NCBI GenBank assembly: GCA_000492175.2
Contig: CP097573.1
Location: forward strand, 3,100,001-3,164,000
Length of the DNA stretch: 64,000 nt
Reading direction: 5' to 3'
Source of the DNA: Firmicutes bacterium ASF500
Lineage (GTDB): Bacteria; Bacillota; Clostridia; Oscillospirales; Oscillospiraceae
Shown here: positions 1-14,737 of the stretch, in pieces
How positions within the stretch are numbered: the first letter of the stretch is position 1
Layout: each line of letters opens with the position of its first letter
Position numbers and translations under genes: made by a program
The notes under the pieces: generated by a model
What the model was told of the DNA's origin: nothing
The model's input: the letters and a program-made list of their open reading frames with translations, nothing else
Databases searched by the model: none

Positions 1-1
1 C

Positions 2-3397
<3,396 letters not shown>

Positions 3398-3414
3398 AGG
3401 GAGGAGATGGAAAC

Positions 3415-7107
<3,693 letters not shown>

Positions 7108-7110
7108 TAA

Positions 7111-7156
7111 AAAGCAGCCGCGTGACGCCTCAAACGTCACGCGGCTTGCTTTTTAT
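7111..7156 (+). terminator. Intrinsic terminator of rpoBC
   Basis: GCCGCGTGACG pairs with CGTCACGCGGC across a short CCTCAAA loop and is followed by a T-rich tail. It starts a few bases after the rpoC stop. Confidence 0.9.
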
Positions 7157-7180
7157 CTCTTGGGCTGGCGGTAGGTGGGA

Positions 7181-7226
7181 CTCCCTCAGTCAGACTGCGG
7201 CTGACAGCTCCCTCGGAGAGGGAGCC
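7181..7226. repeat. Interspersed hairpin repeat, CTCCCTCAGTCA family
   Basis: The unit runs from CTCCCTCAGTCAG through CTGACAGCTCCCTCGGAGAG to GGAGCC and contains a GTCAG...CTGAC stem and a CTCCCTC/GAGGGAG stem. A near-identical copy lies at 39961-40008, so this is a dispersed family and not a private terminator. Confidence 0.75.
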
Positions 7227-7234
7227 ATAGAGAA

Positions 7235-7267
7235 ACCGGGACCACGGGCGCTGCCCGTGGTCCCGGT
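7235..7267 (-). terminator. Hairpin downstream of the DegV gene
   Basis: A perfect 15-bp stem (ACCGGGACCACGGGC with its complement) around a 3-base loop lies just after the DegV stop. The T-tract on the minus strand is weak (TTTCTCT), so termination strength is uncertain. Confidence 0.65.
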
Positions 7268-7276
7268 CGATTTATT

Positions 7277-8122
7277 TTACCGCTTCTGGAAGAAGGCCAC
7301 GGCGATGGCTCCCGGGCCCACGTGGGTGCCGATGGTGCCGCCCACCGTGCCGATGGGCAGGGCGTCCACACTGCCCTCCCAGAGCTTGGCGCTGTCCTGG
7401 ATATACTTCTGGAGCAGGCCGTCGTCCAGGCCGGCGTAGCCCAGCTTGTAAGGCCGGGTGAAGTCCACGCCGCCGGTTTTTTGGATCTCCTGGACCAGGA
7501 GGTTGTTGCCGTTCTTGGAACCCCGGGCCTTGCCCAGGACCACCACCTCGCCCTCCCGGACGGCCACCACCGGCTTGATGGACAGCAGTCCGCCCACCAG
7601 GGCCACGGAGGCGGAGACACGTCCGCCCCGTTTGAGGTACTCCAGGGTGTCCAGCAGGGCCACCAGGCGGATGTCCTCCTTCTCCCTGTCCAGCTGGGCG
7701 GCGATGGCGGAGGCCTCCAGGCCCTCGTCCACCAGCTGGAGGGCCCGCTCTACCAGGACGCGCTCGCCGATGGTGGCGTTCTCGCTGTCCACCACAAAGA
7801 CCTTTCCGGGGAACTCCCCGGCGGCCATGCAGGCGCTCTGATAGGTGCCCGACAGCTTGGAGGACAGCACCACGGCGACCACCGTCTCCCCGGCCTCCAC
7901 GGCCTGGGAAAAGGCCTCCTCAAACTGAGCGGGGGAAATCTGACTGGTGGTGGGCAGGTCCTCCCCCTCGATGAGCTTTTCATAGAACTGCCTGTGGTTC
8001 AGATTGACGCCATCCTGAAACTCCTCCGTTCCGAAGGTGACGGTCATGGGGAGGACCGTCACCTCAGCCCGGTAGGGTGGTGTGAGGTCAGAGGCGGAGT
8101 CGGTAATGATCCGTACCTTCAT
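7277..8122 (-). CDS. DegV family fatty-acid-binding protein
   Basis: A DegV/FakB-type protein of 281 residues. Family members bind a fatty acid between two domains and many present it to a fatty acid kinase; which lipid this one binds cannot be told. The start MKVRIITDSASDLTPP is the classic DegV N-terminus, so the ATG at 8122 is preferred over a TTG four codons upstream. Further family motifs are TSQISPAQFEEAF, LSSKLSGTYQSA, DTLEYLKRGGRVS (a signature) and the C-terminal IGTVGGTIGTHVGPGA. It begins 8 bases after the stop of the carboxyltransferase gene upstream, so the two are probably co-transcribed. Confidence 0.93.
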   Translation of the reverse strand: MKVRIITDSASDLTPPYRAEVTVLPMTVTFGTEEFQDGVNLNHRQFYEKLIEGEDLPTTSQISPAQFEEAFSQAVEAGETVVAVVLSSKLSGTYQSACMAAGEFPGKVFVVDSENATIGERVLVERALQLVDEGLEASAIAAQLDREKEDIRLVALLDTLEYLKRGGRVSASVALVGGLLSIKPVVAVREGEVVVLGKARGSKNGNNLLVQEIQKTGGVDFTRPYKLGYAGLDDGLLQKYIQDSAKLWEGSVDALPIGTVGGTIGTHVGPGAIAVAFFQKR

Positions 8123-8130
8123 GGCCCCGT

Positions 8131-10086
8131 TCAACCCAGGACCACCAGCAGGTCGTCGGTGTTGACGGCGGTGCCCACGGTGGCGGCCACCGACTTGACG
8201 GTGCCGTCAGCGGGAGCGGAGACCTCGATCTCCATCTTCATGGCCTCCAGGACCACCAGCACGTCGCCGGCCTTCACGGCCTGGCCGGGCTTGCACTCCA
8301 CCTTGAAGATGTTGCCGGGCATGGGGCTCTTCACGGCGGTCTCACCGGCGGCGGGGGCAGGAGCCGCTGCGGGTGCGGGGGCCGCAGCGGGAGCCGGAGC
8401 GGCCACAGGTGCGGGCGCGGCCACAGCCACGGGAGCCGGGGCGGCGGCGGGAGCGGGGCCGTCAGCGGCGGCGACAGACACCGCGTAGGCCTTGCCGTCG
8501 ATGGTGATGGTGTAGGTGCCGGGACAGGTGTCCCGGGAGCCCATCACCAGATGGGGAGGCTGATAGCTGGCCGCGAAGGGCTGAATGGGCCGGGCGTTGA
8601 CCCCGTTGGACAGGGAGGCGGGGATGTTGGTGTAGTACACATGTCCCTGCCACGCGGGCACGGGGGGCAGGTCGGACTCCTTCTTGGCGGCGGGGGCGGC
8701 GGCAGGCTTGGCGGGGTCGGCCTTCTTGGGGAAGCCGGCCTCCCGGTCCTTGAAGAAGGCCATAGCCACCTGGGGGAAGGCGATATAGCTCAGCACATCC
8801 TCGTCGCACTTGGCGGTGGCGCCCAGCTCCTTCTTGGTCTTTTCAAACTCGGGCTCCAGAGAGTCGGCAAAGCGGCCCTCCACCACGGGGGTGCTGCCCA
8901 AGATCTTCTTCTGAATGGAGGGGTCGATGGGGGCGGGGGTGCGGCCATACTCGCCCCGGCAGTAGGCCTTGATCTCCTTGCCCACCACCTTGTAGCGCTC
9001 GCCGGCCAGCACGTTCTGGACGGCCTGAGAGCCCACCATCTGGCTGGTGGGGGTGACCAGGGGAGGATAGCCCAGGTCGGCCCGGACCTTGGGGGTCTCG
9101 GCCAGAGCCTGGTCCAGCTTGTCGATGGCGTTCATCATCTTCAGCTGAGAGATCAGGTTGGACAGCATGCCGCCGGGAATCTGATAGTTGAGGCACTGGG
9201 TATCGGTGGCCATGGAGATGGGGTCCAGGGTGCCGTCCTTGATGAAGTCGGCCCGGACGCCCTTGAAGAAGTCGGCCATCTGAATGAGCACCTTGTCGTC
9301 CAGGTCCACCTGATAGCCCAGGGAGCGCAGGGCGTAGGCCAGCGTCTCGGTGGCGGGCTGGGCGGTGCCGCCGGACATGGGGGAGATGGCGGTGTCGATG
9401 ACGTCGGCGCCCGCCTCCACGCCCTTGAGGCAGGTCATGAAGGCCAGGCCGGTGGTGCAGTGGGTGTGGATGACCAGGGGCAGCTCGGGCACGGCGTCCT
9501 TGATGGCGGACACCAGATCATAGGACTCCTTGGGGCCCATGATACCGGCCATATCCTTGATGCAGATGGACTTCACACCCATCTGCTTCAGCTCCTTGAC
9601 CATCTGGACGTTCTTCTCCAGGGTATGGACGGGGCTGGTGGTGAAGCAGATGGTGCCCGAGGCGTGGCCGCCCCGCTTGACGGTCTCCTCGATGGCTACC
9701 TGAAGGTTGCGGGCGTCGTTCAGGGCATCGAAGATGCGGATGATGTCGATGCCGTTCTTAATGGAGTGCTCCACGAACTTGCGCACCACGTCGTCGGGGT
9801 AGTGCTTATAGCCCAGGATGTTCTGGCCGCGCAGCAGCATCTGCAGCTTGGTATTGGGCATCTTGGCCCGGATCTTCCGCAGCCGCTCCCAGGGGTCCTC
9901 CTGGAGATAGCGCAGGCAGACGTCGAAGGTGGCGCCGCCCCACACCTCGGCGGAGTAGTAGCCGGCCTTATCCATGGTCTCCAGGATGGGCTCGAACTTG
10001 CTGTAGGGCAGGCGGGTGGCGATCAGGGACTGGTTGGCGTCGCGCAGGACGGTTTCGGTAAAGCCTACTTTTCTGGTCTTGCTCAT
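8131..10086 (-). CDS. oadA: Biotin-dependent carboxyltransferase (oxaloacetate decarboxylase alpha / pyruvate carboxylase subunit B type)
   Basis: This 651-residue protein joins an N-terminal HMGL-like TIM-barrel carboxyltransferase (RDANQSLIATR; ICIKDMAGIMGP; VIHTHCTTGLA; AISPMSGGTAQPA), a PYC_OADA domain, a region near residues 480-540, a long Ala/Pro linker and a C-terminal biotinyl domain (EAMKMEIEV, biotinylated Lys about residue 617). It moves carboxyl groups between biotin and oxaloacetate/pyruvate. Whether it serves a sodium-pumping decarboxylase or a two-subunit pyruvate carboxylase cannot be decided, since no partner subunit (OadB/G or biotin carboxylase) is in the window. The ATG is preceded by GGAGG. 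Confidence 0.92.
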   Translation of the reverse strand: MSKTRKVGFTETVLRDANQSLIATRLPYSKFEPILETMDKAGYYSAEVWGGATFDVCLRYLQEDPWERLRKIRAKMPNTKLQMLLRGQNILGYKHYPDDVVRKFVEHSIKNGIDIIRIFDALNDARNLQVAIEETVKRGGHASGTICFTTSPVHTLEKNVQMVKELKQMGVKSICIKDMAGIMGPKESYDLVSAIKDAVPELPLVIHTHCTTGLAFMTCLKGVEAGADVIDTAISPMSGGTAQPATETLAYALRSLGYQVDLDDKVLIQMADFFKGVRADFIKDGTLDPISMATDTQCLNYQIPGGMLSNLISQLKMMNAIDKLDQALAETPKVRADLGYPPLVTPTSQMVGSQAVQNVLAGERYKVVGKEIKAYCRGEYGRTPAPIDPSIQKKILGSTPVVEGRFADSLEPEFEKTKKELGATAKCDEDVLSYIAFPQVAMAFFKDREAGFPKKADPAKPAAAPAAKKESDLPPVPAWQGHVYYTNIPASLSNGVNARPIQPFAASYQPPHLVMGSRDTCPGTYTITIDGKAYAVSVAAADGPAPAAAPAPVAVAAPAPVAAPAPAAAPAPAAAPAPAAGETAVKSPMPGNIFKVECKPGQAVKAGDVLVVLEAMKMEIEVSAPADGTVKSVAATVGTAVNTDDLLVVLG

Positions 10087-10172
10087 AATGTTTCAACCTC
10101 CATAATGCTCCCCGGAGCAAATGTCGGGGGGAATTTGCCACATGGGGCGGACGTTTTAGTCGCTCGCCCTAT

Positions 10173-10201
10173 ATTCTAGTATAATCTCCCACAGAAAGCA
10201 A
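10173..10201 (-). promoter_or_regulatory. Predicted sigma-A promoter of the carboxyltransferase gene
   Basis: On the minus strand, TTGCTT and TAGAAT are separated by 17 bases, about 85 bases upstream of the ATG. Confidence 0.55.
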
Positions 10202-10251
10202 GCCCTACCACGGAATTATCCCAGCTTTTTTTCTCGGAGCCCCCCGGACAT

Positions 10252-10289
10252 AAAAACACCGCGGCAGTCGTGAGCGTCTGCCGCAGTGT
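10252..10289 (-). terminator. Terminator of the small-peptide transcript
   Basis: Read on the minus strand, ACACTGCGGCAG pairs (one mismatch) with CTGCCGCGGTGT and is followed by TTTTT. It lies 43 bases beyond the stop of the 42-residue gene. Confidence 0.7.
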
Positions 10290-10332
10290 CAGTCTCTTTC
10301 ATTGCCAGCGTTCCGCTGGACCGTCAGGGCCC

Positions 10333-10461
10333 TCAACGGTCGCTGCCAGCGTCGTCTTCGCTGGAATGATAGGCCTCGTAGTTGAAAATCAGGTCGTCAA
10401 TGTCCACATCGCCGCGGACCTTGGACCAAATCGTATTCACTTCCCATTTCGGCATTGTCAT
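10333..10461 (-). CDS. Small acidic protein of unknown function (42 aa)
   Basis: The product MTMPKWEVNTIWSKVRGDVD... is 42 residues, acidic and without cysteines or a membrane segment. The ATG has a textbook AAAGGAGG eight bases upstream, which favours this short start over a longer in-frame extension to 10701. It sits in its own unit with a consensus promoter (10719-10747), a hairpin with T-run in the leader (10501-10532) and a terminator (10252-10289). I do not recognise the family; regulator, antitoxin or signalling peptide are all open. Confidence 0.6.
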   Translation of the reverse strand: MTMPKWEVNTIWSKVRGDVDIDDLIFNYEAYHSSEDDAGSDR

Positions 10462-10500
10462 AGCTGCCGCCTCCTTTCGTGTTTCATTGAAAATAGGTAT

Positions 10501-10532
10501 AAAAATACCACCGTCTGCTATGCAAACGATGG
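10501..10532 (-). terminator. Attenuator-like hairpin in the leader
   Basis: Read on the minus strand, CCATCGTTTG pairs with CAGACGGTGG using two G-T pairs, followed by TATTTTTAT. It stands between the promoter and the 42-residue gene, where it could interrupt transcription conditionally. Confidence 0.45.
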
Positions 10533-10582
10533 AGAAAAAGACGCTGTAACCGGGCCCTTCCGGACCAAATAACCGCACGTAT

Positions 10583-10639
10583 CTACTCCATTCGCTTGCA
10601 GGCAAAGAACTCTCCCTGTGTGAAACCATATCGCTGCAT
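10583..10639 (-). CDS. Possible 18-residue leader peptide
   Basis: ATG is preceded by GAGGTGG at 7 bases and encodes MQRYGFTQGEFFACKRME. It lies between the promoter and the attenuator-like hairpin. Evidence is only the ribosome site and position; it also overlaps, in another frame, the extended version of the 42-residue gene. Confidence 0.3.
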   Translation of the reverse strand: MQRYGFTQGEFFACKRME

Positions 10640-10718
10640 CTTTGCCCACCTCTTTCCTGAATACCGGAATATTCCCGCCAGAGCATGCCGCAAGAACACA
10701 CTCTTTCGGTGTCTATAA

Positions 10719-10747
10719 TAATAAACCTACTTTCCTACTTTGTCAAG
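10719..10747 (-). promoter_or_regulatory. Consensus promoter of the small-peptide unit
   Basis: On the minus strand, TTGACA, a 17-base spacer, then TATTAT. Start of transcription is predicted near 10711, giving a ~250-base leader. Confidence 0.7.
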
Positions 10748-10808
10748 AGGAAATTCTTGTTTTTTTATGGCATCTTAACAAAGGAATGGGCCGCCGCCCA
10801 TTTATTTC

Positions 10809-10837
10809 TTGACTTTCCATCCATTTTCGACTATAAA
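10809..10837 (+). promoter_or_regulatory. Promoter of the symporter gene
   Basis: TTGACT, a 17-base spacer, TATAAA; the ATG follows 32 bases later with AAGGAG in front. Confidence 0.75.
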
Positions 10838-10869
10838 TGATGGTAGTGCTTGGAAAAGGAGTGTAAACA

Positions 10870-12084
10870 ATGAAGAAAAAAGGTTCCTTTCACATCACCG
10901 CGGCGATTTTTGCCGGGCTGGTCCTGGGCGTCGTCTTCGGACTGCTCATGCCGGGGCGGTATGAGTTCCTGCTGCCGGTGGTGGAGCTGATTACCAGTCT
11001 GTACATGAACGCCCTGCGGATGATGATCTACCCCCTGGTGTTCTGCTCGCTGATCGTGGGTGTCCAGGGGATTGGAAGCGTCTCGGCCACCGGCCGGGTG
11101 GGGGGACAGGCGGTGCTGTACTTCACCGGCACCACCCTCTTCGCCAGCCTGCTGGGCCTGTTCCTGCCCAAGGCCCTGGGGCTGGGCAGGGGCGTGACCA
11201 TCGAAATGGTGGAAAGCAATGTGGAGGCCACCCAGTTCACCAGCCTGATGGACACGGTGAAGGGACTGATCCCCGCCAACCCCATCGCCTCCTTCGCCAA
11301 CGGCGATATGCTTCAGGTGCTGGTCTTCGCCATCATCGTGGGCACCGCCTGTCTGTCCCTGGGCAAAAAGGCCGAGCCCTTTGTCAGGGTGGCCGAGGCC
11401 GTCAATGATATCTCGGTCAAGATCGTCTCCGTGGTCATGTACTTCACCCCCATCGGCGTGTTCTGCTCCATTGCCGGGGTGATCTACGCCAACGGGACCA
11501 ACACTATCCTGGCTCTGGGGGCGGTGCTCTTCGCCCTGTACCTGACCATGTTCCTCTATGCCCTCATCGTCTACGGAGGCATGGTCAAGGTGGTGGGCAA
11601 ATGCGGCGTCCGGCGGTTCTTCTCCGCCATCATGCCCGCCGCCCTCAACGCCTTCGGCACCTGCTCCAGCTCCGCCACCCTGCCCATCAGCAAGCGGTGC
11701 GCCGACGAGCTGGGGGTCCCCAACGAGATCTCCTCTCTGGCCCTGCCCCTGGGGGCCACCATCAACATGGACGCGGTGTCTGTGCTGATGTCCTTTATGA
11801 TCGTCTTCTTCGCCAACGCCTGCGGGGTGGAGGTCAGCTTCGGTATGATGGCCATTGTGCTGCTCAGCAACACCCTGCTCAGCATCGGCACCCCCGGCGT
11901 CCCCGGCGGGGCTATCTCCTCCTTCGCCGCCCTGTCCGCCATCGCCGGCCTGCCCGCCGGTATCATGGGGGTGTACATCAGCATCAATACCCTGTGCGAC
12001 ATGGGCGCCACTTGCTGCAACGTCCTGGGCGACCTGGCCTGCTCGGTGGCGATGAAGGAAACCTGTAAGCTGGACCGGAGGTGA
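10870..12084 (+). CDS. Dicarboxylate/amino acid:cation symporter (DAACS family)
   Basis: A 404-residue membrane protein with the repeated hydrophobic segments of the GltP/DctA family. Diagnostic pieces are the serine-rich re-entrant loop (TCSSSATLPIS, near residue 260), PLGATINMDAVSVL (the family NMDG-like motif) and the second hairpin GTPGVPGGAISSF. It imports acidic amino acids or C4-dicarboxylates with sodium or protons; substrate cannot be assigned. It has its own promoter and AAGGAG ribosome site and appears monocistronic, since rubrerythrin has a separate promoter. Confidence 0.9.
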   Translation: MKKKGSFHITAAIFAGLVLGVVFGLLMPGRYEFLLPVVELITSLYMNALRMMIYPLVFCSLIVGVQGIGSVSATGRVGGQAVLYFTGTTLFASLLGLFLPKALGLGRGVTIEMVESNVEATQFTSLMDTVKGLIPANPIASFANGDMLQVLVFAIIVGTACLSLGKKAEPFVRVAEAVNDISVKIVSVVMYFTPIGVFCSIAGVIYANGTNTILALGAVLFALYLTMFLYALIVYGGMVKVVGKCGVRRFFSAIMPAALNAFGTCSSSATLPISKRCADELGVPNEISSLALPLGATINMDAVSVLMSFMIVFFANACGVEVSFGMMAIVLLSNTLLSIGTPGVPGGAISSFAALSAIAGLPAGIMGVYISINTLCDMGATCCNVLGDLACSVAMKETCKLDRR

Positions 12085-12117
12085 TTGCTTTCCCTGCCTC
12101 GGGCCCAAAAGTTTTCC

Positions 12118-12146
12118 TTGCCGTTTGGCGCAGAATCAGCTATAAT
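12118..12146 (+). promoter_or_regulatory. Promoter of rubrerythrin
   Basis: TTGCCG, a 17-base spacer and a perfect TATAAT; the ATG with AGGAGGA is ~48 bases downstream. Confidence 0.8.
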
Positions 12147-12193
12147 AAAATGTCACAATTTATCAAGCCTACATTTTATAGGAGGAATGCAGC

Positions 12194-12730
12194 ATGTCCA
12201 AATACGCTGGCACCCAGACCGAGAAGAACCTGGCCGCCGCCTTTGCCGGTGAGTCCCAGGCCCGGAACAAATACACCTATTTCGCCTCCAAGGCCAAGAA
12301 GGAGGGGTTTGAGCAGATCGCCGCCCTGTTCCTCAAGACCGCCGACAACGAGAAGGAGCACGCCAAGCTGTGGTTCAAGGAGCTGGAGGGCATCGGCACC
12401 ACCGCCGAGAACCTGGCCGCCGCCGCCGAGGGTGAGAACTACGAGTGGACCGATATGTACGAGGGCTTCGCCCGGACCGCCGAGGAGGAGGGCTTCCCCG
12501 AGCTGGCCGCCAAGTTCCGCCTGGTGGCCGCCATCGAGAAGCGCCACGAGGAGCGGTACCGCGCCCTGCTGAGGAATGTGGAGGCCCAGGAGGTCTTTCA
12601 AAAGAGCGAGGTCAAGGTGTGGGAGTGCCGCAACTGCGGACACATCGTGGTGGGCACCCAGGCCCCGGAGGTCTGCCCCACCTGCAACCACCCTCAGTCC
12701 TACTTCGAAATCACCGCGGAGAACTATTGA
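12194..12730 (+). CDS. rbr: Rubrerythrin
   Basis: Rubrerythrin is a cytoplasmic di-iron peroxidase that removes hydrogen peroxide in anaerobes. The 178 residues contain the ferritin-like di-iron domain ([41 protein letters not shown] supply the Glu/His ligands) and a C-terminal rubredoxin-like [Fe(SCys)4] knuckle made of CRNCG and CPTCNHP. Length is typical. It has a strong promoter and a terminator and stands alone. Regulation cannot be read; a PerR-type box was not evident. Confidence 0.96.
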   Translation: MSKYAGTQTEKNLAAAFAGESQARNKYTYFASKAKKEGFEQIAALFLKTADNEKEHAKLWFKELEGIGTTAENLAAAAEGENYEWTDMYEGFARTAEEEGFPELAAKFRLVAAIEKRHEERYRALLRNVEAQEVFQKSEVKVWECRNCGHIVVGTQAPEVCPTCNHPQSYFEITAENY

Positions 12731-12754
12731 GCCGCCGTTCCCCTTAGCGTATAA

Positions 12755-12796
12755 ACCCGCCGGAGGTCCTGAGAGGGCCTCCGGCGGGTCTTTTTC
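12755..12796 (+). terminator. Terminator between rbr and cysK
   Basis: ACCCGCCGGAGG pairs with CCTCCGGCGGGT, followed by TTTTT. The tail overlaps the last codon of the convergent cysK gene, so it may act for both. Confidence 0.85.
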
Positions 12797-13727
12797 AGTC
12801 CGCGAACAGGGGGGTGGACAGATACCGGTCCCCGGTGTCGGGCAGAAGGACCACAATGGTCCTGCCCGCATGCTCAGGCCGCTTGGCCAGCTCGATGGCC
12901 CCGTGGAGAGCCGCGCCGGAGGAGATGCCCACCAGAATGCCCTCCTTCCGCCCCGCCAGCCGTCCGGCGGCAAAGGCGTCCTCGCTGGATACGGTGAGGA
13001 CCTCGTCATAGACGGAGGTGTCCAGCACCTCGGGGATGAAGCCCGCGCCGATTCCCTGGATCTTGTGGGCTCCGGCCCGGCCCTCGCTGAGCACAGGGGA
13101 GTCCTTGGGCTCCACCGCGACCACCCTCAGCGCCGGGTTGCGCTCCTTCAAATACTGGCCCGCGCCGGTGATGGTCCCGCCGGTGCCCACGCCCGCGACG
13201 AAGATATCCATCTGACCGCCGGTGTCCTCCCAGATCTCCGGGCCGGTGCCGGTCCGGTGGGCGGCGGGGTTGGCGGGGTTGACGAACTGGCCGGGGATAA
13301 AGCTGTCCGGTATCTCCCGGGCCAGCTCCTCCGCCTTGGCGATGGCCCCCGTCATGCCCTTGGCCCCCTCGGTGAGGACCAGCTCCGCGCCGTAGGCCTT
13401 CATCAGCAGACGGCGTTCCATGCTCATGGTCTCCGGCATGGTGATGATGATGCGGTAGCCCTTGGCCGCCGCCACCGAGGCCAGACCAATCCCCGTGTTG
13501 CCCGAGGTGGGCTCAATAATCACCGACCCCGGCCTCAGCTTACCGCTGGCCTCAGCCTCGTCGATCATTGTTTTGGCGATGCGGTCCTTCGCCGACCCGC
13601 CCGGATTGAAATACTCCAGCTTCGCCAGGATGCGGGCGTTCAGCCCCAGCGCTTCCCGGACCCGGACCAGCTCCAGCAGCGGCGTGCCGCCAATCAGCTG
13701 ACTGACAGATGTGTAGATTTTTGGCAT
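12795..13727 (-). CDS. cysK: Cysteine synthase A (O-acetylserine sulfhydrylase)
   Basis: A PLP enzyme that makes L-cysteine from O-acetylserine and sulfide. The 310 residues show the PLP-lysine motif [12 protein letters not shown], the substrate loop [12 protein letters not shown], the phosphate loop [12 protein letters not shown] and the C-terminal SSGAA with [12 protein letters not shown]. The ATG at 13727 ([16 protein letters not shown]) is preferred because GGAGGG lies 7 bases upstream; a longer start at 13754 would bury that site. No sulfate-assimilation genes are adjacent. Confidence 0.95.
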   Translation of the reverse strand: MPKIYTSVSQLIGGTPLLELVRVREALGLNARILAKLEYFNPGGSAKDRIAKTMIDEAEASGKLRPGSVIIEPTSGNTGIGLASVAAAKGYRIIITMPETMSMERRLLMKAYGAELVLTEGAKGMTGAIAKAEELAREIPDSFIPGQFVNPANPAAHRTGTGPEIWEDTGGQMDIFVAGVGTGGTITGAGQYLKERNPALRVVAVEPKDSPVLSEGRAGAHKIQGIGAGFIPEVLDTSVYDEVLTVSSEDAFAAGRLAGRKEGILVGISSGAALHGAIELAKRPEHAGRTIVVLLPDTGDRYLSTPLFAD

Positions 13728-13824
13728 TACAACACCCTCCCTTTCTCGGGGCAATTATACCTCTGATATACCTACCTTGTCAATGGGATAACTATGTTGG
13801 GGCAGGGGAATCAATGTTGCGTCT

Positions 13825-13906
13825 GTAGGGCGCGACGACCCCGGCGCGCCGTCCACGGAGAGCGGGCGCCTTCAGGGGGACGGCGCGCCGGGTCGTCGCG
13901 CCCTAC
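13825..13906. repeat. Interspersed hairpin repeat, family C (GTAGGGCGCGACGACC)
   Basis: Outer arms GTAGGGCGCGACGACC and GGTCGTCGCGCCCTAC pair almost perfectly, with GGCGCGCCG inner arms. Further copies lie at 42509-42585, 45334-45415 and 46662-46728, and half copies at 41002 and 58394. Together with the next repeat it fills most of the 13742-14130 gap, where no gene is seen. Confidence 0.85.
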
Positions 13907-13958
13907 AAAGAGCCGGCGTTGGGTGTAGGGCAGGCTCTATCAAGACAGATGAAGCTAT

Positions 13959-14036
13959 GTAGGGGCGGCTATCAGCCGCCCGTTCCACGGAGGAGCCGGA
14001 ACCCCGGGAAAAGCGGGCGGATAATATCCGCCCCTA
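13959..14036. repeat. Interspersed hairpin repeat, family B (GTAGGGGCGG)
   Basis: Left arm GTAGGGGCGGCTATCAGCC, right arm GGGCGGATAATATCCGCCCC then TAC. Other copies are at 40762, 45242, 48057, 53748 and 58311. Confidence 0.85.
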
Positions 14037-14182
14037 CATAAAAGCCTGGGAAAAGGATTCTCCTGCCATGGTTCCGCCCGGAGCCGCAGCCCGCAATCTG
14101 GAAATAAAGGCCACCGCATAGAAAAATTGTTAAGTAGAATGGGAGACAGTCTAAATCTTCATGGGGTATTTGTGAAAAAAGC

Positions 14183-14211
14183 TTGAAAAAAGGCGAATCC
14201 TCCTCTATACT
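14183..14211 (+). promoter_or_regulatory. Promoter of the hydrogenase operon
   Basis: TTGAAA, a 17-base spacer, TATACT; first ATG 37 bases downstream with GAAGGAGGA in front. Confidence 0.75.
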
Positions 14212-14248
14212 AAAAAGACATCTACTTTGAAGGAGGACCCGTAACGCT

Positions 14249-14737
14249 ATGGCAAATGGAATTTCCATGGAGCGGGTGGAGGAGATCATCGACGGCTATG
14301 ACTGTCAGGTCCACCACCTCATCGCCATCATGCAGGACATTCAGACGGAGTATAAATACCTCAGTCCGGCTGTCCTGGAGCGCATCGCCCAGAAGCTGAA
14401 CATTGGGGTAGCCAAGGTCTACAGCGTGGCTACCTTCTATGAGAACTTCTCCCTGGAGGCCAAGGGCAAGTACATCATCAAGGTGTGCGACGGCACGGCC
14501 TGCCACGTCCGCAAGTCCCAGCCTATTTTCAACGCCATCAAGGAGTATCTGGAGCTGGAGGGCAAGCAGAAGACCTCCGCCGACGGGCTGTTCACCCTGG
14601 AGACGGTGGCCTGCCTGGGGGCCTGCGGCCTGGCCCCGGTGGTCACGGTCAACGACCAGGTCCACTCTAAGATGAGCCCGGAGCTGGCCATCGACCTGCT
14701 GGAGAACCTGAGAAAGGAGGACGCCGCCAATGCCTGA
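14249..14737 (+). CDS. hydC: NuoE/HydC-like [2Fe-2S] hydrogenase subunit
   Basis: The small thioredoxin-fold subunit of a multimeric NAD-linked [FeFe] hydrogenase, 162 residues. An N-terminal helical bundle is followed by the [2Fe-2S] domain, whose ligands are in CDGTACHVR (two Cys) and CLGACGLAP (two Cys). Family members relay electrons next to the NADH subunit. Its stop overlaps the hydB start by 8 bases, implying translational coupling. The three genes in order C-B-A form a complete HydABC set, as known for trimeric electron-bifurcating hydrogenases; bifurcation itself is inferred. Confidence 0.93.
   Translation: MANGISMERVEEIIDGYDCQVHHLIAIMQDIQTEYKYLSPAVLERIAQKLNIGVAKVYSVATFYENFSLEAKGKYIIKVCDGTACHVRKSQPIFNAIKEYLELEGKQKTSADGLFTLETVACLGACGLAPVVTVNDQVHSKMSPELAIDLLENLRKEDAANA

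Noticed and set aside
10462-10701. Longer 122-residue version of the small acidic protein
   Set aside because: The short start has a perfect ribosome site and the extension covers leader and hairpin sequence; kept only as an alternative.
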